From: Nageia nagi
Taxonomy: Eukaryota > Pinophyta
Length of the DNA: 64,000 bases
Assembly: GCA_050084985.1 (NCBI GenBank)
Contig: JBITNC010000001.1
Location: 134,602,001 to 134,666,000 of the forward strand
Reading direction: 5' to 3'
Part shown: piece after piece, positions 50,006-61,480 of the stretch
Layout: each line of letters starts with the position of its first letter
Position numbering within the stretch: position 1 is the stretch's first letter
The notes under the pieces: generated by a model
What the model was told of the DNA's origin: nothing
Databases searched by the model: none
Seen by the model: only the letters and a program-made list of their open reading frames with translations
Made by a program: the position numbers and the translations under genes

Positions 50006-50600
50006 CCCAATATTGGAAAATTTAAAAGTAAAGAGGATCCTAAAGAGCATTTGGGGAACTTCAAATATGCTTAATATCAAATAGCAAATGATGATGCACT
50101 ATTGTTGAAGATTTTTCCAATGACCCTTGGGGGTCAAGCTATGAATTGGTACAATGCAGTTCCTCAATATAGTGTTTTTAGCTTTGAGCAATTGTAAAAT
50201 CTCTTTCTTAATAATTTTTATATCAATATCAAGAAGAATGATTCTATTACAAATATCAGATGGTTGGTATAGTTTGGGTAGGAATCGATATCAAATATAT
50301 ATTTCTATATGGTGAAATTTGAACATAAATATGAGATTTTCTTGGCCCAAGAGGAGTTGGTGAGATTGTTTAGTAAAATTTATAATAGACATATCTCTAC
50401 TCTTCTTCAGATTCAACAACATAAGATATTAGACGATGCTATTTCACATGCCAATATTATTGAGGAGGTTATAATTCAAAATGGTGAGATCAAATTGGTA
50501 AAAAAGGAAAACCATTCAAGAAAGGATAATATAATATATGATGAAAATAATAATCATACAAATAATTTTGGTATAGCTTAAGTAAATCAAATACCACTTC
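50006..50600 (+). pseudogene. G2 gag domain, unit B copy
   Basis: Readable parts are PNIGKFKSKEDPKEHLGNF-like (about 50,010-50,065), PMTLGGQAMNWYNAVPQYS (about 50,118-50,174) and the open stretch at 50,309-50,578 with LVRLFSKIYNRHISTLLQIQ. It is somewhat better preserved than 13,191-13,790; for example NWYNAV-PQYS is in one frame here. Only the part 3' of the G1 insertion is present in unit B. Confidence 0.75.
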
Positions 50601-51169
50601 AAGTGCCACTTCCATGGTAGTATAAATTTTTTACACCATTGAATTAACCCTTTAATCAAATATTAAAAAATTTAAATGAAGCACACATTTATTAACATTG
50701 CCAAAAGTTAAATGGGTGTAATGCAACTCACACTTTCACCATTTAAAACCCCTAAATTTAAGACCATTGTGTTTGTCATTCTATTCGGTTCACTAGGTTT
50801 ACTATTTAGGGACATATATCCCACATGATTTACATATTGATACTTTATTGACTTTATTTAGTCCTCATCTTTTCTTTGTAATTATGAGGGTACATTCAAT
50901 TGGTATTTCGCTTGTGAGTGGATAATCTTGATGATTGTGCACTGGTTTTTAGTTAAATGAGATATTAAACTTTATTACCTAAATAAAGTTCACTATATTC
51001 TATCGTACACTTATGTTTGAGAAAGTGTAGTTATCACATCATAAGGATTTAATAACACTAGTTTAAAATCTTTATTTGAGAAATCTTATGATTTAGATCC
51101 CATGATAATCCCAAGCATCTCAATTTATTTTTTTTTGTATCCTCATACTATCCTCATTTTTTTGTTGTT
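50601..51169. other. AT-rich stretch up to the deletion junction
   Basis: It matches 13,791-14,334 in unit A up to about 51,154. The next 15 bases (T-rich) have no clear counterpart and act as filler before the UGT scar. Confidence 0.75.
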
Positions 51170-51270
51170 GGACATGGAGGACGAGAGATTGGTGATGAGG
51201 GAGGAGATAGAGAGTGCAGTGAGGAGATTGATGCAAAGTGAGGAAGGGAAAGAGGTGAGGAAAACCACCT
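51170..51270 (+). pseudogene. UGT remnant (101 bp) in unit B
   Basis: It reads MEDERLVMREEIESAVRR and then LMQSEEGKEVRK, matching the UGT segment VDDERLVTREEIESAVRR at 27,882-27,975. Left of it the rest of the gene, its promoter and upstream DNA are gone. Right of it the last 40 or so codons and the stop are gone, and the sequence resumes at the counterpart of 28,327. It cannot be functional. Confidence 0.95.
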
Positions 51271-52270
51271 TGAAAGTGTTAAGTTACTTTCTAGGTACCT
51301 TGAGGCGGATTTTATTTAGCAAATTTTCATAATAATTTATTTGATTAAATAATTAACATATTGGTAATATTATTTTAGTTTGGAAGAAATTTTGAATTAA
51401 TAACTATAATGTGAGGTAGTATTAAATATTTTTAGTTGAATTCATTATATAGCAACAAAGAAAAATCATATTTTTTTAATACCTAATTTGTTTATGGAAA
51501 AGAGTATAAAAAATATAATAATGTGTTAATTGCTATAAATAATATTTTTTTTATAATAATTATGTTTGCTAACAACTAATGGGTATTTATGGAATTGTCA
51601 TATTAAGATATCTGGACTACTTTTTTGATGATGTCATTATTACATGTCCATTTATAAGTGGGGGGACATTTGAACTTGTGGTCTTTAATTATCCACTTGA
51701 GAGTTTTTAACTTATGTGGACTACTTTTTTGATGATGTCATTATTACATGTCCATTTATAAGTGGGGGGATATTTGAACTTGTGGTCTTTAATTATCCAC
51801 TTGAGAGTTTTTAACTACCCTTCTCTAACTCCCCTACACATGATAGATATTTGTACTACTTTAGGAGTAACGTATAATATTTTTTAATATTTAAAGAGAT
51901 TTTAATTAATTTGCATATATTAAAAAAATTCATATATATTTAATTTTATCTTATTTTATTCAAATTACATATTATTCTATATTTTTGTTCAATCTTATAT
52001 TATGTTATGTAATGAAGCTTGCATTTATGAAAATATTTAATTACATATATGTCAATAGGAATCTTATTATTCAAATGAAAAGAATATTAAATTATTAGTA
52101 AGAAAAATGATGATAACAAAATTTGAAGTATTATTTTTATGGATACATTAGTAATCACTATCTATAATGTCTTGTTATTTAAATACTCAAAAATGGTCAA
52201 AAATGCAAAGTTGAACTCAAAATGGTTGAATATGCTCGAAAATATCGAGAATGCCAAAAATGGTCATTTT
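51271..52270. other. AT-rich UGT 3' flank, unit B, with a 104-bp tandem duplication
   Basis: There is no gene. The segment starting GGACTACTTTTTTGATGATG at 51,614 is repeated at 51,718 (period 104 bp) up to about 51,820. Unit A has a single copy (about 28,672-28,760). The 222-bp tandem copy of unit A is absent here. Confidence 0.85.
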
Positions 52271-52637
52271 TCACATTTTGGATTTGGAAAAGCTGAAAAT
52301 GACTAAAAATGACAAATTTGAGCTTGGAAGGGTGGAAATGGTCATTTTTGCATCATTTGAGCTCAAAAATATCAAAAATGCAAAGTTTGAGCTCAAAGGT
52401 GTCAAAAAGAGCATTTTGGTTGTGTTTGAGCTTGAAAACACTAGGAGTGGTTAGAAATGTACATTTTGAGTCTAAAATGGATCAAAATTACAAATTTGAG
52501 TACCCCTAGCATTAGGCACATTTTTCCAAGGTATTAAAGATCCAAATGAGGGGAAAATGATGCTTGTTTTCAAAGATAAATGCAAATGATGTCAAAATTC
52601 AAGTCTAAGAGCGTTATTGGAGAAATAAGATGAATTC
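52271..52637 (+). repeat. TTTGAGCTC-type short array, unit B
   Basis: It is the counterpart of 29,440-29,690 with the same recurring word. The overlapping frames at 52,251-52,509 are produced by the repeats. Confidence 0.65.
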
Positions 52638-53410
52638 TATCATAATTAATTCTTGAAATTTTTGATTTTGACCAAGTCTAAGGCACTCAAATCCTAGATG
52701 CAATTTTGCATGCCTATGGGAAATCCATAGAGATGATTTTTGGCACCTAGATTGTAAGGAAAAGGTAGAAATGCATACAAAATCAAATGTAAATGCATAG
52801 ATGGATGGGAATGATGGTTTTAAGGCACTTTAGGTCTCAAAATCTTTGGTTTTGAGCAAGTTTATATCCCTAAATTCCTAGGCATAAGTTTCTAGATTTT
52901 TCCAAATCCATTGGCATGAAAAATGGTGCCTAAATTGACAAGATGAAGTATTTTTTGGTTGAAAAACAAATTTAGATGCTTGGGAACAAGGAAAACATCA
53001 TTCTAAGCACATTTAGGTATCAAAAATTTTAATTTTAGGCACTTTTGAGCACCCTAATGGCTAGGTGTAGGTTTTCAAGGCTATGGAATTTCAATGGAGT
53101 GAAAAATAACACCAAGAATGAAAAAAATTGACAAATTTTGATCAAAACACAAGTTTGAGGGGTTTATTAGGTCAAAAAGGTAATTTTAAGCACATCTAGG
53201 TCTTGGAAAATTTGAATTTGAGCTATTTTTGAGCACCTAAAAGCTAGGCACAGTTTCCTTAATTTTTCTAAATCCATAAGAGTGAAAAATGGAGCCTAAC
53301 TTGGAGCGAAAAGTGCAAAATTCATCAAAAATCAAGTTTGAGGCATCCATTAGGTGAAAATGATGATTTCTAACACATTTAGACTTGCAAAATTTTGATT
53401 TTGAGCAATG
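52638..53410 (+). repeat. Degenerate tandem array, period 183 bp (unit B)
   Basis: The marker AAGCACATTTAGGT and variants recurs at about 52,821, 53,004, 53,187 and 53,371, that is at 183, 183 and 184 bp. A more diverged unit starts near 52,640. The regular period is clearer than in unit A. Confidence 0.85.
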
Positions 53411-54927
53411 AAAATAAGATCTTCTCATCCTCTAAAACTATTAGAACTAAATAGTCTTTTACCGCAAATACTAAATGAGTTACCTTAAATTCTTTTTAGT
53501 CCCAAGGACAAAGGACCTCTCAAAATTTGCCCCAACTAAGAGGGCTTCTCTAAATGACTAATCAAATATTAAAATATTTTAAATTGATTAGCCATATTAG
53601 ACATTCTTGAATTATCTTTTTTATTTATTTCATATACATTAACACATGGTATTCTGTACTAAATTTTTTAAAAGCTTTAAAATTAGCAATCCATAGCATC
53701 ACTTTAAAACAAATCATTCATAAATAATAAATATTTACTTTGAAATATGTGCCATCAAGAAACAATAAATAAAATAAAAACTATTTTATTTTCATAATTC
53801 ATAAACTGGAGAAGTTAGTGAAGTAGGTAATTTAAGATCTTATTACAATCAATTCCAAATAAATACTTGAAACCACCATGCTAAGGGAAAATCCCATCAA
53901 ATCAGGATAAGATTTTAGAATCAAATAGAAGATAGTTTATAACTTATTCTTATTTTATTATTACATCGAAGGCATTTTCTTTCCTAGGAAGAGCATCCAC
54001 ATTTTGAATTAATGATTTAGATTTTATTTTGTTGAAAGTCAACCTTTGAATCATTTTAGGATGTTGATTTGATGGTTTTCCTTAAATTGCTATTGTAAAT
54101 AAGAACTTGGATTTCACACATTCCATTATTGATCACCCATATGTAATTTGAAAACTACTTTTGCCTACCTATTTCTCACAGATGCAGTTATCCTCCAACC
54201 AAATTCACCTACATAATTTGGGTGTTTCACCTATATATCTTAGGCATTTACACCTCAAATCAGCAAAATTGATCAAGCTAGACAAATCAGGACCAAATTC
54301 AGCCAAATTCAAGCACCCATTACCAATACTAGCTTGTTCCACTAGTTTTCAACAGATTCTCTATACAACTTAAAAATGATAAATGTCCAAGGTCATAATG
54401 AATTTGGCTAGAGGATAGCTTTCCAAATTTCTTATTAACTCTGTATGGCTTCTCATAGATGGATATTAATTATAAGGATTCATCGATGGATTTACCTGAC
54501 ATTATGATGTGGCATGCATGCATGTGTCTATGGTTGCATTAGAAAACACCACCATTGGAATGTTCTAAAACTTCTATTATATGCTTGCATTTGCTATTTC
54601 ATAAACTTTATTTCAGAGGTAGAAAAAATTTTCACCATATAAAAGATATAAAAGGAGTAACATATTGTGGAGGTGTAGTTCCCTTTCCTATTGTAGTGTA
54701 AATATTTATATGGTTTTTTAAATTTCTTTATTTATATGTAGAGGGTTTGATATAGGCTTTTTTTTGTGTTCCATGTATTCATAGGTAGAGAAGTTCTTAA
54801 GCTACAAAGGGAAAAAAAAGGTGCACTATATACCTATAAGGTTTCTCTTATTTAAATGAAATTCATAATGTATTTCAAGATATCTATTTTTTGCATATCC
54901 TACGATCATTCCATTTCGTAAAGATGT
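53411..54927. other. AT-rich stretch without a recognised gene (unit B)
   Basis: Collinear with 30,541-32,050. No frame is supported. Confidence 0.55.
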
Positions 54928-55027
54928 NNNNNNNNNNNNNNNNNNNNNNNNNNNNNNNNNNNNNNNNNNNNNNNNNNNNNNNNNNNNNNNNNNNNNNNNN
55001 NNNNNNNNNNNNNNNNNNNNNNNNNNN
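54928..55027. other. Assembly gap of 100 Ns
   Basis: The sequence left of it matches 32,050 and the sequence right of it matches 33,018, so about 967 bp are probably missing. The round number 100 is a conventional unknown-size gap. The open frame that spans it is not real. Confidence 0.98.
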
Positions 55028-55250
55028 AATTGTTATTTTAATTGAAAATATGATTGCAACTATGCTTCAAGGCATGTGCAATTTAGAACCTTGTTTACAA
55101 GTCAATTCTATAGATTGTATTGAACAATATTCTTGTACCAAAAAAACTATCAATTTCAATTATCTGATGGTTTGCATATGCATCCAATTTTACTTCCCAA
55201 TCATTTCAATGATCTCATTTGCATGAAGAAATTGATTGAAGGAAGTCATG

Positions 55251-55772
55251 TGTTGGAAACTTATATCACTACTTAAGGTCTAGGATTGATTTCTTGAGTC
55301 TCTAACTATTTGTTACTAGGTGTAGTACACCTTACCCTATGTGTAGTACACCTCACTCACAAAATGTAGTATGCCTAGTAGATTTACACCAAACATAGTG
55401 CACATCATTCTAGGTGTAGTATACCTAAGACAATACACCTAACCTCAAATGCAGTGCATCTCACCCCTTCACACCAAGCCTAGTGCACCTAAAAATAGAG
55501 CTTGAGGAGCTATTTTTAGCATGTGCAAAAGTACAATTTTTCATCTCCTAGTTTAAATTAGATATTGTTATTTTGGGTGTTAGTTTGTCCCAATTATATT
55601 TTAGCAACATAGGGTAAATTTAGAATGTTTAGTTTACTTTATGGATTGGATTGCAACAAGTTATCATCATGCAAATTGAGTTTATATTTAGCATAATATA
55701 TTTTTGGTTTATCAAAATCCTATATATGTAATGATTTCATTTTTTAAATCAATGAAAGTATAATACTTCTCA
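55251..55772 (+). repeat. 5' LTR of copia element C2, unit B, with motif array
   Basis: It starts TGTTGGAAAC and ends ATACTTCTCA before the primer site at 55776-55788; 522 bp. The spaced palindrome array lies at 55,318-55,490, though one unit has been shortened by a small deletion near 55,430. It has about 35 bp not present in unit A near 55,515. Confidence 0.8.
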
Positions 55773-55888
55773 TTATGGTATCAGAGCCTTAGGAAGATCT
55801 ATAGGTTAGATTTAGTGTGTGAAATTGTAAGAATTTATTAAATTCTTTCAATAGAGTGTAACCCATTATTTTTGTTGTGTTGAGCAAT

Positions 55889-58800
55889 ATGGCTACAAAC
55901 AACAATACTCTACCCATCCTAGAGTTCCATGAAGAGGATTATGAGTATTTATTTATCAAGATGAATACGTTATAATGATAAGACTCCTGAGAAGGAGGAT
56001 CAGAAGAATGCTGAGTATTGATCTATCAAGATAAAGACATTATAGTGCTATGGGATACAGTTGAGAAAGGATACAATGATTCGATTGATTGGAGCACTCT
56101 CCAAGCCAATGATAAGATTGCTAAGGAGGATCATAAGAAGAAATCCTTTGCACTCTATCATCTATAAGCTTCCTTAGATAAGAGCATCTTTCCTAAGATT
56201 ACTTCTTGCACTTCTACCCAAAATGCATGGAAACCACTTAAGGAAGGATATCAAGGTAGCAACGAAGTGAAGCAAGTAAGATTGCAAAACCTTAAAAGAG
56301 ATTTTGAGAATCTCAAGATGTAATTCAATGAGATGGTGGGAGATTATTATGTAAGAGTCAAAGCATGTGTGGATTAAATAAGGATCCTTGGAGAGGAGAC
56401 TCAAAATACAAACATAGTGAAGAAAGTATTGAAAATGCTTCTTCCTAAGTGGAACCATATAGAAATCATAATTGAAGAGTCCAAAGATCTATCAACTCTT
56501 ACTTATGATCAAATCATAGGCTCCTTGATGTCCCATGAAGAGAGACTCTACGATTCTACACAATCACCAACTACAATTGATGAGAACAAGGCTTTTACAA
56601 CAAAGGAGGTTGAAGCTACCAATGCACAAGGAAGAGGTAAAGGGAGAAGCCAATCATCTTTAAGAGGAAGAGTAAGAAGAAGGAGAGGAGCTACATGAGG
56701 TAGAGGTAGAGGTGGATCTAATAGAGGGGATATGTAAGCAAAATAAATAATATTACTACTATCATAAATTTGAGCAATATGAGAGGTAGTGTAGGGAAAA
56801 GGCTTCTCAAGAAGGAGCAATTACAACCCATTATGAAGAGAAGGATGGGACCTCCAATTTTTTTTTATCTTATGAGAAAACTAATCATAATCTCAATGAA
56901 ACTTGGATTCTAGATACTGGTGCCTCTAATCACATGACCAAAAAAGAAGAGTTTCTTGTCATTGTGGAAAACTCTTTCAAATCCAAGATAAAGCTTGGAT
57001 ACGATAATGCATTTACCATGGAAGGCATGGGAACCATAGAGTTCAGCATCAAAAAGGGCACCAAAAAGGTAAATAACATCTACTACACTCCTAATCTCAA
57101 ACACAATTTTCAAAGTATGGGATAAATTATAGAGAGGAACTATAAGCTTGTATTTAAATATGGAAAGTGTATGATATATGATAAGAATAGTTGGCATAGG
57201 ATGGTCAATACAATCCCAATGACCAAGAATAGATTATTTTCACTAAAATTTGAAGGATATTATACCCAAATATGAAATGTGACCATGGAGAATAACAATT
57301 AGCTTTGGCATATGAGATATGATCATCTAAGTTACCCAAGTTTGAGATTGTTAACATATCAATAAATGGTCCATAGGCTACCCAAGATTGATGAAGAAAA
57401 GATTATATATGAAGGATTTACTTTGGGAAAGCACTCATTATTGAATTTTCTAAGAGGCCAAGCTTGGAGAGCTTCCTATCCCCTCTAATTGGTGCATTAC
57501 GATATTTGTGATCCCATGCAAACATAAAATATTCATAATAATTCTTACTTCCATACATTTATAAATGATTGCACAAGGATATGTTGGATTTATTTGCTAA
57601 CTTCCAAGGATCAAACTTTTGAAAGTTTTAAATATTTTAAAACTCATGTGGAAAATAAAAGAGAATGTGTTGTGAAGTGTTTAAGGACTGATAGAGGAGG
57701 AGGGTTTTTCTCTAATGAATTTCTTACATTTTACAAATATTATGGAATAAAGAGACAACTCACAGCTTCCTATATGCCATAGCAAAATGGTGTAGCAGAG
57801 AGGAAGAACCAAACCATAATGAAGATGGAAAGGAGCATATTACAAAGTAAAAATTTGAGCAATATGTACTAGGTTGATGTAATGAGGATAGTAGTATACA
57901 TCATGAATAAGATTCCAACTTCAAGCTTGGATGATATCACACTTTACGAGGCATGGTATGAGAAAAAGCCTAATGTTAAGTATTTTAGATTTTATGGTTG
58001 TCCTACTTATGCTCACATTCCTAATGAGAATAGGAGAAAGTTACTTCTTAAGAGTCAAGCATGTATTTTTCATAGCTATTATGAATAAACTAGGGTATAT
58101 AGATTGTTTAATCTAAATACATACAAGGTTGTCTTATCTAGAGATGTAATTTTTATTAAGGGGGAGAATGGGCTCATAAAAAACTCATTGTTGATGATGA
58201 ATCCAATGGTGATAACTCCTATAAACTGCAACCTATTGATAATACCAACAAAGGAAGCTCTTCCATTCCAATTCCTACAAAAGTAGATGTAAAGAAAGGT
58301 AAAAGAAAACTTAAAGCACATCCATCCAATAAAATGTTGGATTAGAATTTTTTAAGGATATTCATAAGGAGACAAGCAAGTGAACTTGATCAAGTTATAA
58401 AAAGGTTTAAAATTTTGAATATGCATAGTGATGAGGATGATGATGAGCCCAAAGGTGATGTAGTTAAATATACATTGTTAACTATTATAGAAATTGAACC
58501 ATATAACTATGATAAAGCTTGCACTAATGATTTATGGTTGAAGGATATGGAGGAAGAGATTTCTTCCATCAATAAGAATGATACTTGGGAGCTTGTGGAG
58601 CTTCCCAAAGGCAAGAAATGTGTTGGGTGTAAATGGGTTTATAAGACCAAATACAATGATGATGGGAGCATTAAGAGACATAAGGAAAGGCCTTATGGCC
58701 AAGGGATTCACCTAACATTATGGCATAGACTCTGAAGAATCTTTTTCCCCTATAGCAAGGAAAGAGACAATCAAATTGATCCTTTCCTTGTATGCCCTCA

Positions 58801-59090
58801 AAGGTTGGTAAGTGAATCATAATGATGTCAAAAGTGTATTTCTCAATGGATATTTGGATGAAGAGGTCTATGTGCAATAACCTCAAGGATTTGAGGTTAA
58901 AGGGAGTGAACATATTATATACAAGTTAAATAAGGCCATGTATGGCCTCAAGCAAGCTCCAAGAGATTGGTATGCAAGGATTGATGGTTACTTATATAAA
59001 TATGGTTTCACAAGGAGTAAGAGTGAGCACACTCTCTACATCATGAAGAAAGATCAAAATATATTACTTGTGTGTTTGTTTGTATGTGGA

Positions 59091-59092
<2 letters not shown>
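55889..59092 (+). pseudogene. Ty1/copia element C2 coding remains, unit B
   Basis: Same order as unit A: gag ATG at 55889 (MATNNNTLPILEFHEEDYEY), UBN2 gag with VLKMLLPKWNHIEIIIEESK (about 56,426-56,485), an Arg-Gly-rich tail, protease start DTGASNHMTKKEEF (about 56,913-56,955, here with the normal DTG), integrase pieces near 57,680-58,090, and RT DTWELVELPKGKKCVGCKW (about 58,580-58,640) to YGLKQAPRDWYARI near 58,940. The YVDD region (59,081-59,092) is shifted by a GT/TTGTT expansion just before it. The protease motif is better kept than in unit A, whose DTG has become DTS. RNase H and the 3' LTR are absent. Confidence 0.9.
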
Positions 59093-59130
<38 letters not shown>

Positions 59131-59164
59131 ATGTATGTATGTATGTATGTATGTATGTAGGTAG
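59093..59164. repeat. Compound microsatellite (TA)n-(TATG)n-(TAGG), unit B
   Basis: TA repeats run to about 59,128, TATG repeats to 59,158, then one GTAG step. It is shorter in the last part than unit A. Confidence 0.96.
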
Positions 59165-61104
59165 TTATGCACAATTGAATAACGATTTCAAGTCTTCTTG
59201 TAGATACTTAATAACATACTTTTCACTTATGACACATCAAAACAATCATGATTTTTATCATAGGGGATAGCTATCAAATGCCAAATCATGGAACAATCAT
59301 TAATTAGCTCAAAATCAAGATTTAATACTATTAAAAAAAGGTTTTAGAAATAATTAAAATAAGATGCTTAAATATTTTTATTTTTTTAATTTTATTACAT
59401 TATATTGATGTACTCCTCACCCCCTTTCCAATGTTTTAAATGGCAAAGAAAACAAAGCTACGAATTGTGAGTTATGACCTTTTGAAAATTGGGTATAAAA
59501 ACCCTAACTCAAGCCTAGTCATCGATGATTTTGTTTGATCATTGACGAATGAATCCAATCACTAGCACCCAATACTCAATCATTGGTGACCCTAAAACAC
59601 ATAAAATCAAGTTAGAAATAGAAATAAATGAAGCATTTGGGAAATAAAGTAAAGGATGATTGATATCTTCTCATCCCACGCCTTCCAACTTCATATTAGG
59701 ATAATGATAAGGCTAGATATGTGTTTCCATCTAGATTTTTGTCCCAAGAATGGCAAATTTGGTAGTTTTCAAGATCTATAGATAACCCTTAAATAGTGAA
59801 GCAAAGAAAAACTCAGATTGAATACAACCTTACTCTTCCATAATACATTAAAACTTTAGTAAGTAAATGTATTTTGTTTTTCCATGCTTTCATACTTGTA
59901 TTTTATTATACTTCCATACATTTTAAACTATGTGAGCAAGTATATTTTGATGTGTTATTTATGTATGTGTAGGATTTATAGGAGCAATAGTTGATTTGAG
60001 CAAAGAAGAGCCAAAGAACCAGAAAAAAAGAAGCAATCAACATTATTCTCTTTCTTTTGTAGGTTTCATAAAACATTACTTGGAGCTTGTAAACAAAAAT
60101 AAAGAAGGCCTCCAAGAGGCCCATATCATTTATTGTACTTAAGCCCTCCATGTGAGGCAAAACCTATAATCAAAATTGAGGTTTACTCATCAATAATAGA
60201 GAATGGTGTTGATTATGATATCTCCTATCTTATATGCATGCAAGGTTATTTTTTGAGTAAACATTCTAGTGCTAGAAAGAGGGCCATCACATGCAAGATG
60301 CATCAAAAATGAGGTACAAGGGTTATTTTTTATGTTTTAAAGTTTATTTTGGTATCTTGTGTTTTATGGCATTGTTACTAATTTCATATTATTTTCTATG
60401 TCTTTTGTTTTCTATATGTGCTATGTAAATATCGATGATACAAAATAAAACACCAACTATTGAAGGCAAATGCTAGCGATTCTCTATTGGAACACCAGCG
60501 ATTGGGTTTGGAACATCGATGATTTAACTGAAATGCCAGTAACTCTACTGGATCACCAACAATTCTATGTAAAAGTTTGAAAATGTCATCAACTTGAGAT
60601 AAAAATTATATGTTTCAACTATTGTGAATACTAAAAGCATAAGTTAGGCATTACAAACGAAAAATAGAAAAAAAAACCCTTGTTTGTGATTTCTTTACCT
60701 AGATTGCATGTAGGAAGGGTAGATGTGTGTTTAGGAAATATGCATTCTTTCTATTTTAGTTAAATAATTTGTACAAAAGTTATCTTTTTTGTTGGTTTTG
60801 GTAATGATAAATAAAATCACTTAATACTTTCCATTACACCCACCTATGCTCTCCCTTTGCATCAAAAGGTGATCTTAGGTGATTAGAATGGGTGTAATAG
60901 GAAATGTGTAAATGAACCCTTTTTTCCTTTTTCCACTTTTCATCACTAAAATTGGTAAATGAACTCTCATTAAACTACTTTTGCACTTAGAATAAGGAAT
61001 TAACTCTCATTACAAAATGAAATGAACATAAGGTTAATTTATCAGGGTTAAGGAAAATTCAAACACATTAAATTGGTTAATTTACTAGGTGGGTATTTTT
61101 TTCT
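59165..61104. other. AT-rich stretch without a gene, with motif arrays and hairpin (unit B)
   Basis: Collinear with 37,133-39,074. It contains the inverted motif set at 59,537-59,586, the direct set at 60,453-60,564 and the hairpin at 60,828-60,904. Confidence 0.6.
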
Positions 61105-61480
61105 TCACATTAATACTCTTGATTTTCCACCTCATCACTTTTAAAAGGGGTTTAAGGATGGTAATTTGAAGAGGATTTAAAGAACCTAATATAAGGTAAT
61201 TTATCTCACATTAAAACTCTTCATGATTTGCCTCATCACTTCGAAAGGGGGTTGAAGGATGGTAATTTGAAGAGGAGTTAAAGAACCTAATCTAATGAAA
61301 TTTATCTCACATTAATACTCTTCATGGTCCACCTCATCACTTCAAAAGGGGGTTGAAGGATGGTAATTTGAAGAGGAGTTAAAGAACCTAATCTTAAAAA
61401 ATTTATCTCACATTAATACTCTTCATGGTCCATCTCATCACTTCGAAAGGGGATTGAAGGATAGGAGTTAAAGAATCTCA
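61105..61480 (+). repeat. 101-bp minisatellite, unit B
   Basis: The marker AAAGGGG starts at 61144, 61244, 61345 and 61446. It has the same copy number and phase as unit A, so the array predates the segmental duplication. Confidence 0.95.

Noticed and set aside
52251-52509. Two overlapping 66-67 codon frames
   Set aside because: Their Leu- and Ser-rich or Lys-rich texts are by-products of the TTTGAGCTC array.
54891-55226. 111-codon open frame
   Set aside because: It runs through the 100-N gap and exists only because Ns are not read as stops.
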